From NCBI GenBank assembly GCA_947172415.1, contig OX359189.1:7206501-7270500 (forward strand): a stretch of DNA of 64,000 nucleotides. Reading direction: 5' to 3'. The notes under the pieces are model-generated. The model worked only from the letters and a program-made list of their open reading frames with translations, searched no databases and had not been told where the DNA came from. The translations under genes were made by a program, and so were the position numbers. Below, piece by piece: positions 40,301 through 54,300 of this stretch (position 1 is its first letter; every line of letters begins with the position of its first letter). Source of the DNA: Chondrosia reniformis. Its lineage: Eukaryota; Porifera; Demospongiae; Chondrillida; Chondrillidae.

Positions 40301-43300
40301 GCATTCACAGACATGTATGAAACATTTCCAATGACAATTTGAAATTTTCATAAATCTTTACATTTGCCCTATCTCTCACTATACATTAATTTGGTATTCC
40401 AGTATATTAATGTACATTTGGTGCTCTAACTCTGTCAAATGGAAAGATATGAAGCTCAAACTTGCTGTCAGCATTCACAGACATGTATGAAACATTTCCA
40501 ATGACAATTTGAAATTTTCATAAATCTTTACATTTGCCCTATCTCTCACCATACATTAATTTGGTATACCAATACTTTAATGTACATTTGGTACTATAAC
40601 TCTGTAAAATGGAAAGTTAATAAGCTAAACCTTGGTGTCAGCATTCACAAACATGATTGAATCATTTCCAAAGAGTTTTTGAAATTTTTATAAATCTTTA
40701 CATTTGCCCTATCTCTCACCATACATTAATTTGGTATTCCAGTATATTAATGTACATTTGGTGCTCTAACTCTGTCAAATGGAGAGATATGAAGCTTTAA
40801 CTTAACGTCAGCATTCACAGACATGTTTGAAACATTTCCAATGAGAATTTGAAATTTTCATAAATCTTTACATTTGCCCTATCTCTCACCATACATTAAT
40901 TTGGTATTCCAGTATATTAATGTACATTTGGTGCTCTAATTCTGTCAAATGGAAAGATATGAAGCTCAAACTTTCTGTCAGCATTCACAGACATGTAGGA
41001 AACATTTCCAATGGGAATTTGAAATTTTCATAAATCTTGACATTTGCCCTATCTCTCACCATACATTAATTTCGTATACCAATACTTTAATGTACATTTG
41101 GTACTATAACTCTGTAAAATGGAAAGTTAATAAGCTAAACCTTGGTGTCAGCATTCACAAACATGATTGAATCATTTCCAAAGAGTTTTTGAAATTTTTA
41201 TAAATCTTTACATTTGCCCTATCTCTCACCATACATTAATTTGGTATTCCAGTATATTAATGTACATTTGGTGTTCTAACTCTGTCAAATGGAAAGATAT
41301 GAAGCTCAAACTTGCTGTCAGCATTCACAGACATGTATGAAACATTTCCAATGACAATTTGAAATTTTCATAAATCTTTACATTTGCCCTATCTCTCACT
41401 ATACATTAATTTGGTATTCCAGTATATTAATGTACATTTGGTGCTCTAACTCTGTCAAATGGAAAGATATGAAGCTCAAACTTGCTGTCAGCATTCACAG
41501 ACATGTATGAAACATTTCCAATGACAATTTGAAATTTTCATAAATCTTTACATTTGCCCTATCTCTCACCATACATTAATTTGGTATTCCAGTATATTAA
41601 TGTACATTTGGTGCTCTAGCTTTGTAAAATGGAAAGATATGAAGCTCAAACTTGCTGTCAGCATTCACAGACATGTATGAAACATTTCCAATGGGAATTT
41701 GAAATTTTTATAAATCTTTACATTTGCCCTATCTCTCACCATACATTAATTTGGTATTCCAGTATATTAATGTACATTTGGTGCTCTAACTCTGTCAAAT
41801 GGAAGGATATGAAGCTCAAACTTGCTGTCAGCATTCACAGACATGTATGAAACATTTCCAATGGGAATTTAAAATTTTCATAAATCTTTACATTTGCCCT
41901 ATCTCTCACCATACATTAATTTGGTATTCCAGTATATTAATGTACATTTGGTGCTCTAACTCTGTCAAATGGAAGGATATGAAGCTCAAACTTGCTGTCA
42001 GCATTCACAGACATGTATGAAACATTTCCAATGGGAATTTGAAATTTTCATAAATCTTTACATTTGCCCTATCTCTCACCATACATTAATTTGGTATTCC
42101 AGTATATTAATGTACATTTGGTGCTCTAACTCTGTCAAATGGAAAGATATGAAGCTCAAACTTGCTGTCAGCATTCACAGACATGTATGAAACATTTCCA
42201 ATGGGAATTTGAAATTTTCATAAATCTTTACATTTGCCCTATCTCTCACCATACATTAATTTGGTATTCCAGTATATTAATGTACATTTGGTGCTCTAAC
42301 TCTGTCAAATGGAAGGATATGAAGCTCAAACTTGCTGTCAGCATTCACAGACATGTATGAAACATTTCCAATGGGAAATTGAAATTTTCATAAATCTTTA
42401 CATTTGCCCTATCTCTCACCATACATTAATTTGGTATTCCAGTATATTAATGTACATTTGGTGCTCTAACTCTGTCAAATGGAAGGATATGAAGCTCAAA
42501 CTTGCTGTCAGCATTCACAGACATGTATGAAACATTTCCAATGACAATTTGAAATTTTCATAAATCTTTACATTTGCCCTATATCTCTCTCCATACATTA
42601 ATTTGGTATTCCAGTATATTAATGTACATTTGGTGCTCTAACTCTGTCAAATGGAAAGATATGAAGCTCAAACTTTCTGTTAGCATTCACAGACATGTAT
42701 GAATGACAATTTGAATTTTCATAAATCTTTACATTTGCCCTATCTCTCACCATACATTAATTTCGTATACCAATACTTTAATCTACATTTGGTACTATAA
42801 CTCTGTAAAATGGAAAGTTAATAAGCTAAACCTTGGTGTCAGCATTCACAAACATGATTGAATCATTTTCAAAGAGTTTCTGAAATATTTATAAATCTTT
42901 ACATTTGCCCTATCTCTCACCATACATTAATTTGATATTCCAGTATATTAATGTACATTTGGTGCTCTAACTCTGTCAAATGGAAAGATATGAAGCTCAA
43001 ACTTGCTGTCAGCATTCACAGACATGTATGAAACATTTCCAATGAGAATTTGAAATTTTCATAAATCTTTACATTTGCCCTATCTCTCACCATACATTAA
43101 TTTCGTATACCAATACTTTAATGTACATTTGGTACTGTAACTCTGTAAAATGGAAAGTTAATAAGCTAAACCTTGCTGTCAGCATTCACAAACATGATTG
43201 AATCATTTCCAAAGAGTTTTTGAAATTTTTATAAATCTTTACATTTGCCCTATCTCTCACCATACATTAATTTGGTATTCCAGTATATGAATGTACATTT

Positions 43301-43757
43301 GGTGCTCTAACTCTGTCAAATGGAAAGATATGAAGCTCAAACTTGCTGTCAGCATTCACAGACATGTATGAAACATTTCCAATGACAATTTGAAATTTTC
43401 ATAAATCTTTACATTTGCCCTATCTCTCACCATACATTAATTTGGTATTCCAGTATATTAATGTACATTTGGTGCTCTAACTCTGTCAAATGGAAAGATA
43501 TGAAGCTCAAACTTGCTGTCAGCATTCACATACAAGTATGAAACATTTCCAAACAGTTTTAGAAATTTTGATTTTTACATAAATTTACCCCATCTTTCCC
43601 CATACATTTTCTTAATACAATGTACACTTAGTGCTGTAACTCTGTCAAATGGCTAAATATGAAGCTTAAACTTTTTGTCTACATTCACAGACATGTATGA
43701 AACATTTCCAAACAGTTTTAGAAATTTTGATTTCTACATAAATTTCTCATCATACAT
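28310..43757 (+). repeat. ~170-bp satellite array, main block with higher-order repeats
   Basis: About 90 monomers. A third class (ATTAGAGTGCTGTAGCTCTG ... CTTAACGTCAGC) appears at intervals (28311, 31895, 32408, 35821, 37182, 38543). It marks an 8-monomer higher-order unit of 1,361 bp (35821-37181 repeated at 37182-38542). A 6-monomer unit of 1,020 bp repeats near 39930 and 40950. Three- and five-monomer periods occur at 29.2-30.8 kb, and a five-monomer period with AT insertions at 33.3-34.9 kb. Open frames of 60-84 codons repeat with the monomers and are not genes: 170 is not a multiple of three and the frames overlap. Confidence 0.95.
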
Positions 43758-44822
43758 TAACTAACCCTAATTGCGTAATACTATAAATGGCCGACCTTGA
43801 GTAGGTGTAAGAGTGAACATGCCGTACTGTATATATTTCTGAAAAAATAGAACTCTTTGAAAGATTTCTTATACACATGGATATGCACTGTGTAGTACTT
43901 GATTGTTGTTGAAGCAGTTTCTATCCACATATATTATATGGATGTCGTTAAAGTGAAATTTTGCCGATCGACGGCCAACGAAACTCCAAAGAAAAAAAGT
44001 TGGACCATACCGAACGCTACCATCCACGACGCTCAGAGGCCGGGATCGGTGGTAACGCTCTGCCGAGTTGAGCTTTGGGTGTCACTTGCGTGAGAAGAAC
44101 CAGTTCTTCTCGATATGGCCGACTCATATGAATCCTAAGATATCAGATGCCAATCCCACATTACGTGGAACCCCCCCGAAATCCGGATTATTGGTGAGCA
44201 CGTCTCTATGGCACCAACCGATTAGGAGACAGCTTCAGAGTCTAAGCGCTACCAACCTCTATGGGAACCGCTACCACCATAGAGATGTGTCCAGGTAGGC
44301 CTACTTTATAAGGTTTTGCGCTTCTATTTAAACAAGAAAATTTCAAAAGGAAACGATTGTGGTTGGCGCAATTCCATACTTAAGAATAGGGTATTTGCGA
44401 GAAAAATGTAGTCAAATTATATCAAGTTAATTCGGGATCAGTGCATCGTTCCAAGCCATTTTAAAGGTATATCCAGTATTCGTGGTTCATCTAGAAACTG
44501 GGAAAAATGGATAGAATCCTGTAAGTGTCTTGATTGGCGGAGGAGACCAACTTTTCTGGTCCCATGTAGAAACGATTTTAGCGAGAGGTGTTCCGATATG
44601 AACGTAAACTGGTATAACCAGCCACACTCAATCTCAATTGCAGTAATAGCATAATGGCTACCTGCCTCTATGTAAAGACCTTCTGAAAGCTGCGTTCTGG
44701 ACTGTCCCTGCGTGTTTCTAGTTGCCCCATTCATGTCAAAACATTTTAACTTCGTATGCCGATAATTTGCAAAATAGTATCGCACGATATATATGCTACA
44801 CCCATTTAAGGTCGTATACTAG
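43758..44822 (+). repeat. ~1.07-kb spacer element, copy 2
   Basis: Near-identical to copy 1 at a constant offset of 16,513. A silent change near 44687 (GAAAGC against GACAGC) is shared with copy 3. The 115-codon minus-strand frame lies at 44785-44438. Confidence 0.85.
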
Positions 44823-46487
44823 AAATTTAATGTACATTAGAGTGCTGTAGCTCTGTCAAATGGAGAGATATGAAGCTTTAACTTAACGTCAGCATTCACA
44901 GACATGTTTGAAACATTTCTAATGACAATTTGAAATTTTCATAAATCTTTACATTTGCCCTATCTCTCACCATACATTAATTTGGTATTCCAGTATATTA
45001 ATGTACATTTGGTGCTCTAACTCTGTCAAATGGAAAGATATGAAGCTCAAACTTGCAGTCAGCATTCACAGACATGTATGAAACATTTCCAATGAGAATT
45101 TGAAATTTTCATAAATCTTTACATTTGCCCTATCTCTCACCATACATTAATTTGGTATTCCAGTATATTAATGTACATTTGGTGCTCTAACTCTGTCAAA
45201 TGGAAAGATATGAAGCTCAAACTTGCTGTCAGCATTCACAGACATGTATGAAACATTTCCAATGACAATTTGAAATTTTCATAAATCTTGACATTTGCCC
45301 TATCTCTCACCATACATTAATTTCGTATTCCAGTATATTAATGTACATTTGGTGCTCTAACTCTGTCAAATGGAAGGATATGAAGCTCAAACTTGCTGTC
45401 AGCATTCACAGACATGTATGAAACATTTCCAATGACAATTTGAAATTTTCATAAATCTTTACATTTGCCCTATCTCTTACCATACATTAATTTGGTATTC
45501 CAGTATATTAATGTACATTTGGTGCTCTAACTCTGTCAAATGGAAAGATATGAAGCTCAAACTTGCTGTCAGCATTCACAGACATGTATGAAACATTTCC
45601 AATGAGAATTTGAAATTTTCATAAATCTTTACATTTGCCCTATCTCTCACTATACATTAATTTGGTATTCCAGTATATTAATGTACATTTGGTGCTCTAA
45701 CTCTGTCAAATGGAAAGATATGAAGCTCAAACTTGCTGTCAGCATTCACAGACATGTATGAAACATTTCCAATGAGAATTTGAAATTTTCATAAATCTTT
45801 ACATTTGCCCTATCTCTCACCATACATTAATTTCGTATACCAATACTTTAATGTACATTTGGTACTGTAACTCTGTAAAATGGAAAGTTAATAAGCTAAA
45901 CCTTGCTGTCAGCATTCACAAACATGATTGAATCATTTCCAAAGAGTTTTTGAAATTTTTATAAATCTTTACATTTGCCCTATCTCTCACCATACATTAA
46001 TTTGGTATTCCAGTATATGAATGTACATTTGGTGCTCTAACTCTGTCAAATGGAAAGATATGAAGCTCAAACTTGCTGTCAGCATTCACAGACATGTATG
46101 AAACATTTCCAATGACAATTTGAAATTTTCATAAATCTTTACATTTGCCCTATCTCTCACCATACATTAATTTGGTATTCCAGTATATTAATGTACATTT
46201 GGTGCTCTAACTCTGTCAAATGGAAAGATATGAAGCTCAAACTTGCTGTCAGCATTCACATACAAGTATGAAACATTTCCAAACAGTTTTAGAAATTTTG
46301 ATTTTTACATAAATTTACCCCATCTTTCCCCATACATTTTCTTAATACAATGTACACTTAGTGCTGTAACTCTGTCAAATGGCTAAATATGAAGCTTAAA
46401 CTTTTTGTCTACATTCACAGACATGTATGAAACATTTCCAAACAGTTTTAGAAATTTTGATTTCTACATAAATTTCTCATCATACAT
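44823..46487 (+). repeat. ~170-bp satellite array, block between spacers 2 and 3
   Basis: About nine and a half monomers in plus orientation. Together with spacer 2 they form a 2,730-bp compound unit that repeats with spacer 3. Confidence 0.93.
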
Positions 46488-47552
46488 TAACTAACCCTAA
46501 TTGCGTAATACTATAAATGGCCGACCTTGAGTAGGTGTAAGAGTGAACATGCCGTACTGTATATATTTCTGAAAAAATAGAACTCTTTGAAAGATTTCTT
46601 ATACACATGGATATGCACTGTGTAGTACTTGATTGTTGTTGAAGCAGTTTCTATCCACATATATTATATGGATGTCGTTAAAGTGAAATTTTGCCGATCG
46701 ACGGCCAACGAAACTCCAAAGAAAAAAAGTTGGACCATACCGAACGCTACCATCCACGACGCTCAGAGGCCGGGATCGGTGGTAACGCTCTGCCGAGTTG
46801 AGCTTTGGGTGTCACTTGCGTGAGAAGAACCAGTTCTTCTCGATATGGCCGACTCATATGAATCCTAAGATATCAGATGCCAATCCCACATTACGTGGAA
46901 CCCCCCCGAAATCCGGATTATTGGTGAGCACGTCTCTATGGCACCAACCGATTAGGAGACAGCTTCAGAGTCTAAGCGCTACCAACCTCTATGGGAACCG
47001 CTACCACCATAGAGATGTGTCCAGGTAGGCCTACTTTATAAGGTTTTGCGCTTCTATTTAAACAAGAAAATTTCAAAAGGAAACGATTGTGGTTGGCGCA
47101 ATTCCATACTTAAGAATAGGGTATTTGCGAGAAAAATGTAGTCAAATTATATCAAGTTAATTCGGGATCAGTGCATCGTTCCAAGCCATTTTAAAGGTAT
47201 ATCCAGTATTCGTGGTTCATCTAGAAACTGGGAAAAATGGATAGAATCCTGTAAGTGTCTTGATTGGCGGAGGAGACCAACTTTTCTGGTCCCATGTAGA
47301 AACGATTTTAGCGAGAGGTGTTCCGATATGAACGTAAACTGGTATAACCAGCCACACTCAATCTCAATTGCAGTAATAGCATAATGGCTACCTGCCTCTA
47401 TGTAAAGACCTTCTGAAAGCTGCGTTCTGGACTGTCCCTGCGTGTTTCTAGTTGCCCCATTCATGTCAAAACATTTTAACTTCGTATGCCGATAATTTGC
47501 AAAATAGTATCGCACGATATATATGCTACACCCATTTAAGGTCGTATACTAG
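46488..47552 (+). repeat. ~1.07-kb spacer element, copy 3
   Basis: Identical to copy 2 by eye at an offset of 2,730. The 115-codon minus-strand frame lies at 47515-47168. Confidence 0.85.
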
Positions 47553-48865
47553 AAATTTAATGTACATTAGAGTGCTGTAGCTCTGTCAAATGGAGAGGTA
47601 TGAAGCTTTAACTTAACGTCAGCATTCACAGACATGTTTGAAACATTTCTAATGACAATTTGAAATTTTCATAAATCTTTACATTTGCCCTATCTCTCAC
47701 CATACATTAATTTGGTATTCCAGTATATTAATGTACATTTGGTGCTCTAACTCTGTCAAATGGAAAGATATGAAGCTCAAACTTGCAGTCAGCATTCACA
47801 GACATGTATGAAACATTTCCAATGAGAATTTGAAATTTTCATAAATCTTTACATTTGCCCTATCTCTCACCATACATTAATTTGGTATTCCAGTATATTA
47901 ATGTACATTTGGTGCTCTAACTCTGTCAAATGGAAAGATATGAAGCTCAAACTTGCTGTCAGCATTCACAGACATGTATGAAACATTTCCAATGACAATT
48001 TGAAATTTTCATAAATCTTGACATTTGCCCTATCTCTCACCATACATTAATTTCGTATTCCAGTATATTAATGTACATTTGGTGCTCTAACTCTGTCAAA
48101 TGGAAGGATATGAAGCTCAAACTTGCTGTCAGCATTCACAGACATGTATGAAACATTTCCAATGACAATTTGAAATTTTCATAAATCTTTGCATTTGCCC
48201 TATCTCTTACCATACATTAATTTGGTATTCCAGTATATTAATGTACATTTGGTGCTCTAACTCTGTCAAATGGAAAGATATGAAGCTCAAACTTGCTGTC
48301 AGCATTCACAGACATGTATGAAACATTTCCAATGAGAATTTGAAATTTTCATAAATCTTTACATTTGCCCTATCTCTCACCATACATTAATTTCGTATAC
48401 CAATACTTTAATGTACATTTGGTACTGTAACTCTGTAAAATGGAAAGTTAATAAGCTAAACCTTGCTGTCAGCATTCACAAACATGATTGAATCATTTCC
48501 AAAGAGTTTTTGAAATTTTTATAAATCTTTACATTTGCCCTATCTCTCACCATACATTAATTTGGTATTCCAGTATATGAATGTACATTTGGTGCTCTAA
48601 CTCTGTCAAATGGAAAGATATGAAGCTCAAACTTGCTGTCAGCATTCACAGACATGTATGAAACATTTCCAATGACAATTTGAAATTTTCATAAATCTTT
48701 ACATTTGCCCTATCTCTCACCATACATTAATTTGGTATTCCAGTATATTAATGTACATTTGGTGCTCTAACTCTGTCAAATGGAAAGATATGAAACTCAA
48801 ACTTTCTGTCAGCATTCACAGACATGTATGAAACATTTCCAATGACAATTTGAAATTTTCATATA
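47553..48865 (+). repeat. ~170-bp satellite array, last plus-oriented block
   Basis: About eight monomers, matching 44823-46487 but one monomer short. The plus orientation ends near 48865. Confidence 0.92.
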
Positions 48866-49108
48866 TACTGACATAGAGTTTCAGATTCATATCTCTTCAT
48901 TTGGCAGACTTACAGCACTTGATGTACTTTTTATTGCTGCTATAGGAAGTTAATGTATGATGAGAGATAGGGCAAATTTGAGTAGATATCAAAATTTGCA
49001 AAACTCATTGGATGCCTTTCATATATCTCTGTGAATACTGAGATAGAGTTTCAGATTCATATCTCTTCATTTGTAAGAGTTACAGCACTTAATGTACATT
49101 AAATTTCT
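48866..49108 (-). repeat. Inverted satellite monomers, right side
   Basis: About one and a half reversed monomers (GATGAGAGATAGGGCAAATT near 48959). They resemble the inverted monomers at 25433-25694 more than the main array. Confidence 0.85.
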
Positions 49109-50096
49109 AGATCTACTATACGACCTTTAATGGTGTAACACGCAGGGACAGTCCAGAACGCAGCTATCAGAAGGTCTTTATATAGAGGCAGGTAGCCATT
49201 ATACTATTACAGCAATTGAGATTGAGTGTGGCTGGTTATACTAGTTTACGTTCATATCGGAACACCTCTCGCTAAAATCGTTTCTACGTGGGCCAAGAAA
49301 AGTAGTTCTCCTCCGCCAATCAAGACACTTACAGGATTCTATCCATTTTTCCCAGTTTCTAGATGAACCACGAATACTGGATATACCTTTAAAATGGCTT
49401 GGAACGATGCACTGATCCCGAATTAACTTGATATAATTTGACTACATTTTTCTCGCAAATACCCTATTCTTAAGTATGGAATTGCGCCAACCACAATCGT
49501 TTCCTTTTGAAATTTTCTTGTTTAAATAGAAGCGCAAAACCTTATAAAGTAGGCCTACCTGGACACATGTCTATGGTGGTAGCGGTTCCCATAGAGGTTG
49601 GTAGCGCTTCACTCTGAAGCTGTCTCCTAATCGGTTGGTGCCATAGAGACGTGCTCACCAATAATCCGGATTTCGGGGGGGTTCCACGTAATGTGGGATT
49701 GGCATCTGATATCTTTAAGGATTCATATGAGTCGGCCATATCGAGAAGAACTGGTTCTTCTCACGCAAGTGACACCCAAAGCTCAACTCGGCAGAGCGTT
49801 ACCACCGATCCCGGCCTCTGAGCGTCGTGGATGGTAGCGTTCGGTATGGTCCAACTTTTTTTCTTTGGAGTTTCGTTGGCCGTCGATCGGCAAAATTTCA
49901 CTTTAACGACATCCAAATAATATATGTGGATAAATACTGCTTCAACAACAATCAAGTACTACACAGTGCATATCCATGTGTATAAGAAATCTTTCAAAGA
50001 GTTCTAATTTTCAGAAATATCTGAAGTACCGTATTTCACTCTTATACCTACTCCAAGGTCAGCCATTTATAGTATTACGCAATTAGGGTTAGCTAA
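49109..50096 (-). repeat. Spacer element, inverted and shortened copy
   Basis: Reverse complement of the 1.07-kb spacer. About 95 bp that hold the start of the 115-codon frame are deleted near 49140, and several point changes and small indels are present. The long minus-strand frame of the direct copies is not maintained here. Confidence 0.85.
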
Positions 50097-50420
50097 TGTA
50101 TGGTGAGATATAAGGCAAATTTTAGTAGATATTAAAATTTGCAAAATTCTTTGGATGCCTTTCATACATCTCTGTGAATACTGAGATAGAGTTTCAGATT
50201 CATATCTCTTCATTTGGCAGAATTACAGCACTTAATGTACTTTAAATAACTGCTATACACAGTTAATGTGTGGTGAGAGATAGGGCAAATTTGAGTAGAT
50301 ATCAAAATTTGCAAAGCTCATTGGATACCTTTCATACATCTCAGAGTTTCAGATTCATATCTCTCCATTTGGCAGACTTACAGCACTTGATGTACTTTTT
50401 ATTACTGCTATACGAAGTTA
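50097..50420 (-). repeat. Inverted satellite monomers, right end of array
   Basis: About two reversed monomers (GGTGAGATATAAGGCAAATT near 50101, GGTGAGAGATAGGGCAAATT near 50271). The array ends near GCTATACGAAGTTAA, about 240 bp before the vestigial tail exon. Confidence 0.82.
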
Positions 50421-50660
50421 AATAAGTATATAATATATCAACCAGTCTGGATGATCCAAATAAAATATATACTAACAAATGTTCATAGAAAATAGATAAA
50501 TAAACGCACACACTAGTACTGGCATGCAGAAAGAGGGAGAGATCGATCGATGTTCACTCTTACATATTATAATATGCAGATATATAATTCAGCAGCTATA
50601 GCAAATTGAATATAAATTGTGCATGCATAAGTATTTGAGTATTCAATGATTAAAAGGCAT

Positions 50661-51380
50661 TCAATTTAGAGCAGCGTAAGCTGGTCCAGGATTAGACTCC
50701 AATTTTACAGTTCCCATTTTTGCTCTTTGTTTATTGTGTCCACTTTTTTGTTAAGACCTGGTGGCTCTTGGTAACGAGATGCATCTTCTGTGGGAACAAC
50801 TTCCCTCCAATTGGGTATCTGATAGCAGATATAGTTTGTATATATACATATATTATGCCCATATTGTTTCTAGATCCTTTCTTGGAGCCATATGAATTAT
50901 TTACATTATTTATATTATATTATTTATTTAGATTACCTTAGTATATTGTAACTTGCACTGTATATACGTATATACTATAACAGTTATAATTTACTACTAT
51001 AATTTAATATATGCGATTTACCTACTAACTAATGTCAAAGGCAATATGAACTTTAATACCCTTGCTCAACAGTTTTAAAGTCAAGTAGCAAGGCAAACTG
51101 ATCTATAGGATGCAGAGAACCTGCATGGTAAGCATGTCCACACCTCCCACAACTGAATTACGGCAGCTAGGAGTTACTATAGTTACTAGGGACTGGTAGA
51201 CATGCATGCTAAATTTGGTGGTCCCATTGAATGGATGTAGTTTATAGGTTGTTATGAAGGTACTCACTGCTGATTCCATGCAAATGTTTCCCTATGTGTC
51301 TACAAGAGCTTATGCATATGATGCAGAGAATTAGAGTAAGGAAATTATATATTATATATAAAAAACGGGCTACATGTACC
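50661..51380 (-). pseudogene. Vestigial second membrane/tail module downstream of gene E
   Basis: Two exon-like pieces lie 3' of gene E. One, from about 51380 down to a GTGAGT donor at 51268, reads as a hydrophobic helix plus basic turn (LTLILCIICISSCRHIGKHLHG). The other, 50818-50661, resembles the tail exon at 59290-59124 but has several indels, including a one-base deletion in the AAAACAAAG run that brings an early stop. The donor phase (1) fits the tail acceptor. The tail shares KDAS and LYEK-like motifs with the tails of C, E and G, so this is inferred to be the last two exons of a lost paralogue. Confidence 0.5.
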
Positions 51381-54300
51381 ATGTACATAAGGTAACAGAA
51401 AGGGATTTTCCCTTTAGCTTGATTACACCATTCCATTTTATGATCAGTCTATAAAACATTTTTACTCAATAAAACTATCATACTTTTTGTGTATAAAAAT
51501 ACAGGCTCTATGGTACGGCCTTTTTGTCACAGCTGGGTAGACTCAGTGATGGGCATTCTCGGTGATGGCAATGATTGCCATGGATGAATTCGTAGATACA
51601 GGAGTCTTTTCTTTTTTTCTTTTTCTTCTGCTCCATGCACTGGGCCATATATACATATACCATTAAATGTCTAGTATATACCTCATGCACAGAGTTATAT
51701 TATAACAATTCGGAGGTACGTACTTTTTTGAATTCAAGAATTTGAATCTGATACTCCGACAGAAAAAGGTATATGTTTGTTGAACATTTTGGAACTTTAT
51801 GCAAGCTATTATATATGCATTTTAAACATGGTTTACATGTTTTTTTTTTCTAGTCAGTTTTATTGTTTATACAGTAAACATTGTGCTGCATATAGCAAAC
51901 AGATTTACTTTCAAGTGACCAGTACTGTAAAAGTATAATTACAAAATTATTCAAACGCACAAAAATAATTACCCTTTGATCCTAGTTTAATATATTATAT
52001 TATTGTTTATTGTTTCAGTAGTATAATGAAAATGTATATAAGCATTCATGTGTATCTGGTCCTGTCTTGCACACATTAATTTTTAATATATACTCATGAA
52101 TACTAGCATAAGGCATGTACATAGCTTTGCTTCACATTTATAATCATATATCCACTGGTTCATAGAGCTCATCTTGTTGTTCTCCTTTTGGGTAATATGA
52201 TGCATCCTTTAAGGTTGCAGGTTGTACATATCTTGAGGCAGCAGTTGCGGGATAAGAGTGCTGCAAGTTGGTATATGCTTTAGTGTCCAATTGTACAGAA
52301 GGATCTGCTATTCCTGACGTTGCTTCAAAAGTGTTGATGCAATGGACAACAGAAGTGTCAGAATGCTTTGACTTTTTTGAAGTGCAACGAGAATTGCAAA
52401 TGAAGCATGAAATAATGATGCACATAATGATGAAAAGTAAAATACTCGATACTATAGACCCACTTCCCAGGCCAATTCCAATCTTATCACTAGTTGTTAC
52501 AAGTTCTGCATGTAGGAGAAAACGATGGGAATTTAATTTGTGAACATTAAAACCATAATATAAAAAGTGCATTAATGTTCTATATTGCAAGTATATATAT
52601 ATAAAATGCTTGAGAGTAAATATTAAATCTATAGTGAGAGCTTTGGATAGAGGATTTATGCAAGAATCTTCTCTTATTTATCCACTGGGCCATACATGTA
52701 CAGGTTATAATTAGTACATATATACGTACGTATATCAATGAAAGATTATGGGTATACTTGTACATACCTGCACATGTTTTTCCATCACTCTGTAGCTGGA
52801 AACCATCTTCACAAGCACAATTAAATCCATCCAACTTATCTATACATATGTGTTCACACCCATGTTGTAGTGTAACACACTCGTCAATCTCTATATAAAG
52901 TGACAAGGATGTTGAAAATCTAGTTCCGTATTTTCAATTAAAACCTCTGCAAGAGTCATACTTCTTATATATGAATTACAATAATGACTCTCGTTATAAA
53001 GTACACCAGGGGCTAGATCTACACTATATATATAACCCCAAACAAATACGTAAGTCTTGGTATATAAAATGCTATAGATATTCTATAACCAATTAAATAC
53101 ATCATTGATAAAACAGTTAATATATATAAATGGATGGCTTTACAAATAGCTATATACATATTATGTGCATTGATATGTTATTGATTGTATATATATAAGG
53201 CCAATTCAATTAGCATGCCTCTTTCCTGTTTTTACTTAAGTAAGTCATAACATGCTAGTGTTATTGTATTTGAAGTATTTCTTGTCAATGAGAATTGAAA
53301 CTGTAAAAATAACAAACTGTAACTTACACTGAAACTGTAAAAATAACAAACTGTAACTTACACTAATGGAATATAGCTAATATTGCGCAAATGACATTGT
53401 GAATTTTGCCACACCAAACAATATGCATGACTTCAGAAATACATACTGTACATACCAACACAAGACTTTCCATCATCTTGTAGTGAAAATCCTTTGTTAC
53501 AACTACATTCAAACCCTTCTACCTTATCAGTACAGACTTGTTCACATCCATGTTCCTGTTCAGCACAATCATCAATTTCTACAATATTGAGAGATATTAT
53601 ATATAGAGGTTGAATAAATTGGAACTCAGTTCAAAATAAAGTACATTTAAATATATAGTATACTTTATACACTTCTATTATGGTTTTAAACAATTAATAT
53701 TTAGAGACTTCTGCTATTCTAAACAAATATATAATACAGAGTACACTTATTATATAATGTGCTAATGGAGGCATAGCCTGGGCTTCATGCGCATCTCTCT
53801 ATGTATACTTGATCATGCATATACCTACCGAAACAAGACTTTCCATCTTGTAGTAAAGAAAAACCTTTGTTACAGCTGCAATGATAACCTTCCTCAGTGT
53901 CAATACAGATTTGTTCACATCCATGCTGCTTAAGATTACACAAACCTGCAATATTAATGGCAAAACAAACATAGCTAGGTCTATAAAAATTGCTTATTTT
54001 CTTTATAGCACCATAAATGTATAATTAATGAGGTCGGCCATTTTTTAGGAAATGGTGTATATATGTACTATATAGCGGTACTATATAGGACTTGCAATTA
54101 GAAGATTGCAGAGATGATGATTAATTCTTTCAAATGGCTCCAGTGCTTTAGACAATCCAATATAATAATTGATTATAACAATTATTCATATATAGTAAAA
54201 ACACAATGTATATAAGGCATTAATCTTAAATATACATTGCTCATTATTCTACATGACTATATATATGTATAGAAAAATGTAGGAACATTTCTTACCTGTG

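Noticed and set aside
28735..42530. Many 64-84-codon plus-strand open frames (CQHSQTCMKHFQWEFEIF...)
   Set aside because: They repeat with the satellite monomer, overlap each other, and shift frame with each 170-bp unit; no gene signals.
28310..43757. CRISPR-like regular repeats
   Set aside because: No unique spacers; the whole ~170-bp unit repeats, in a eukaryotic context.
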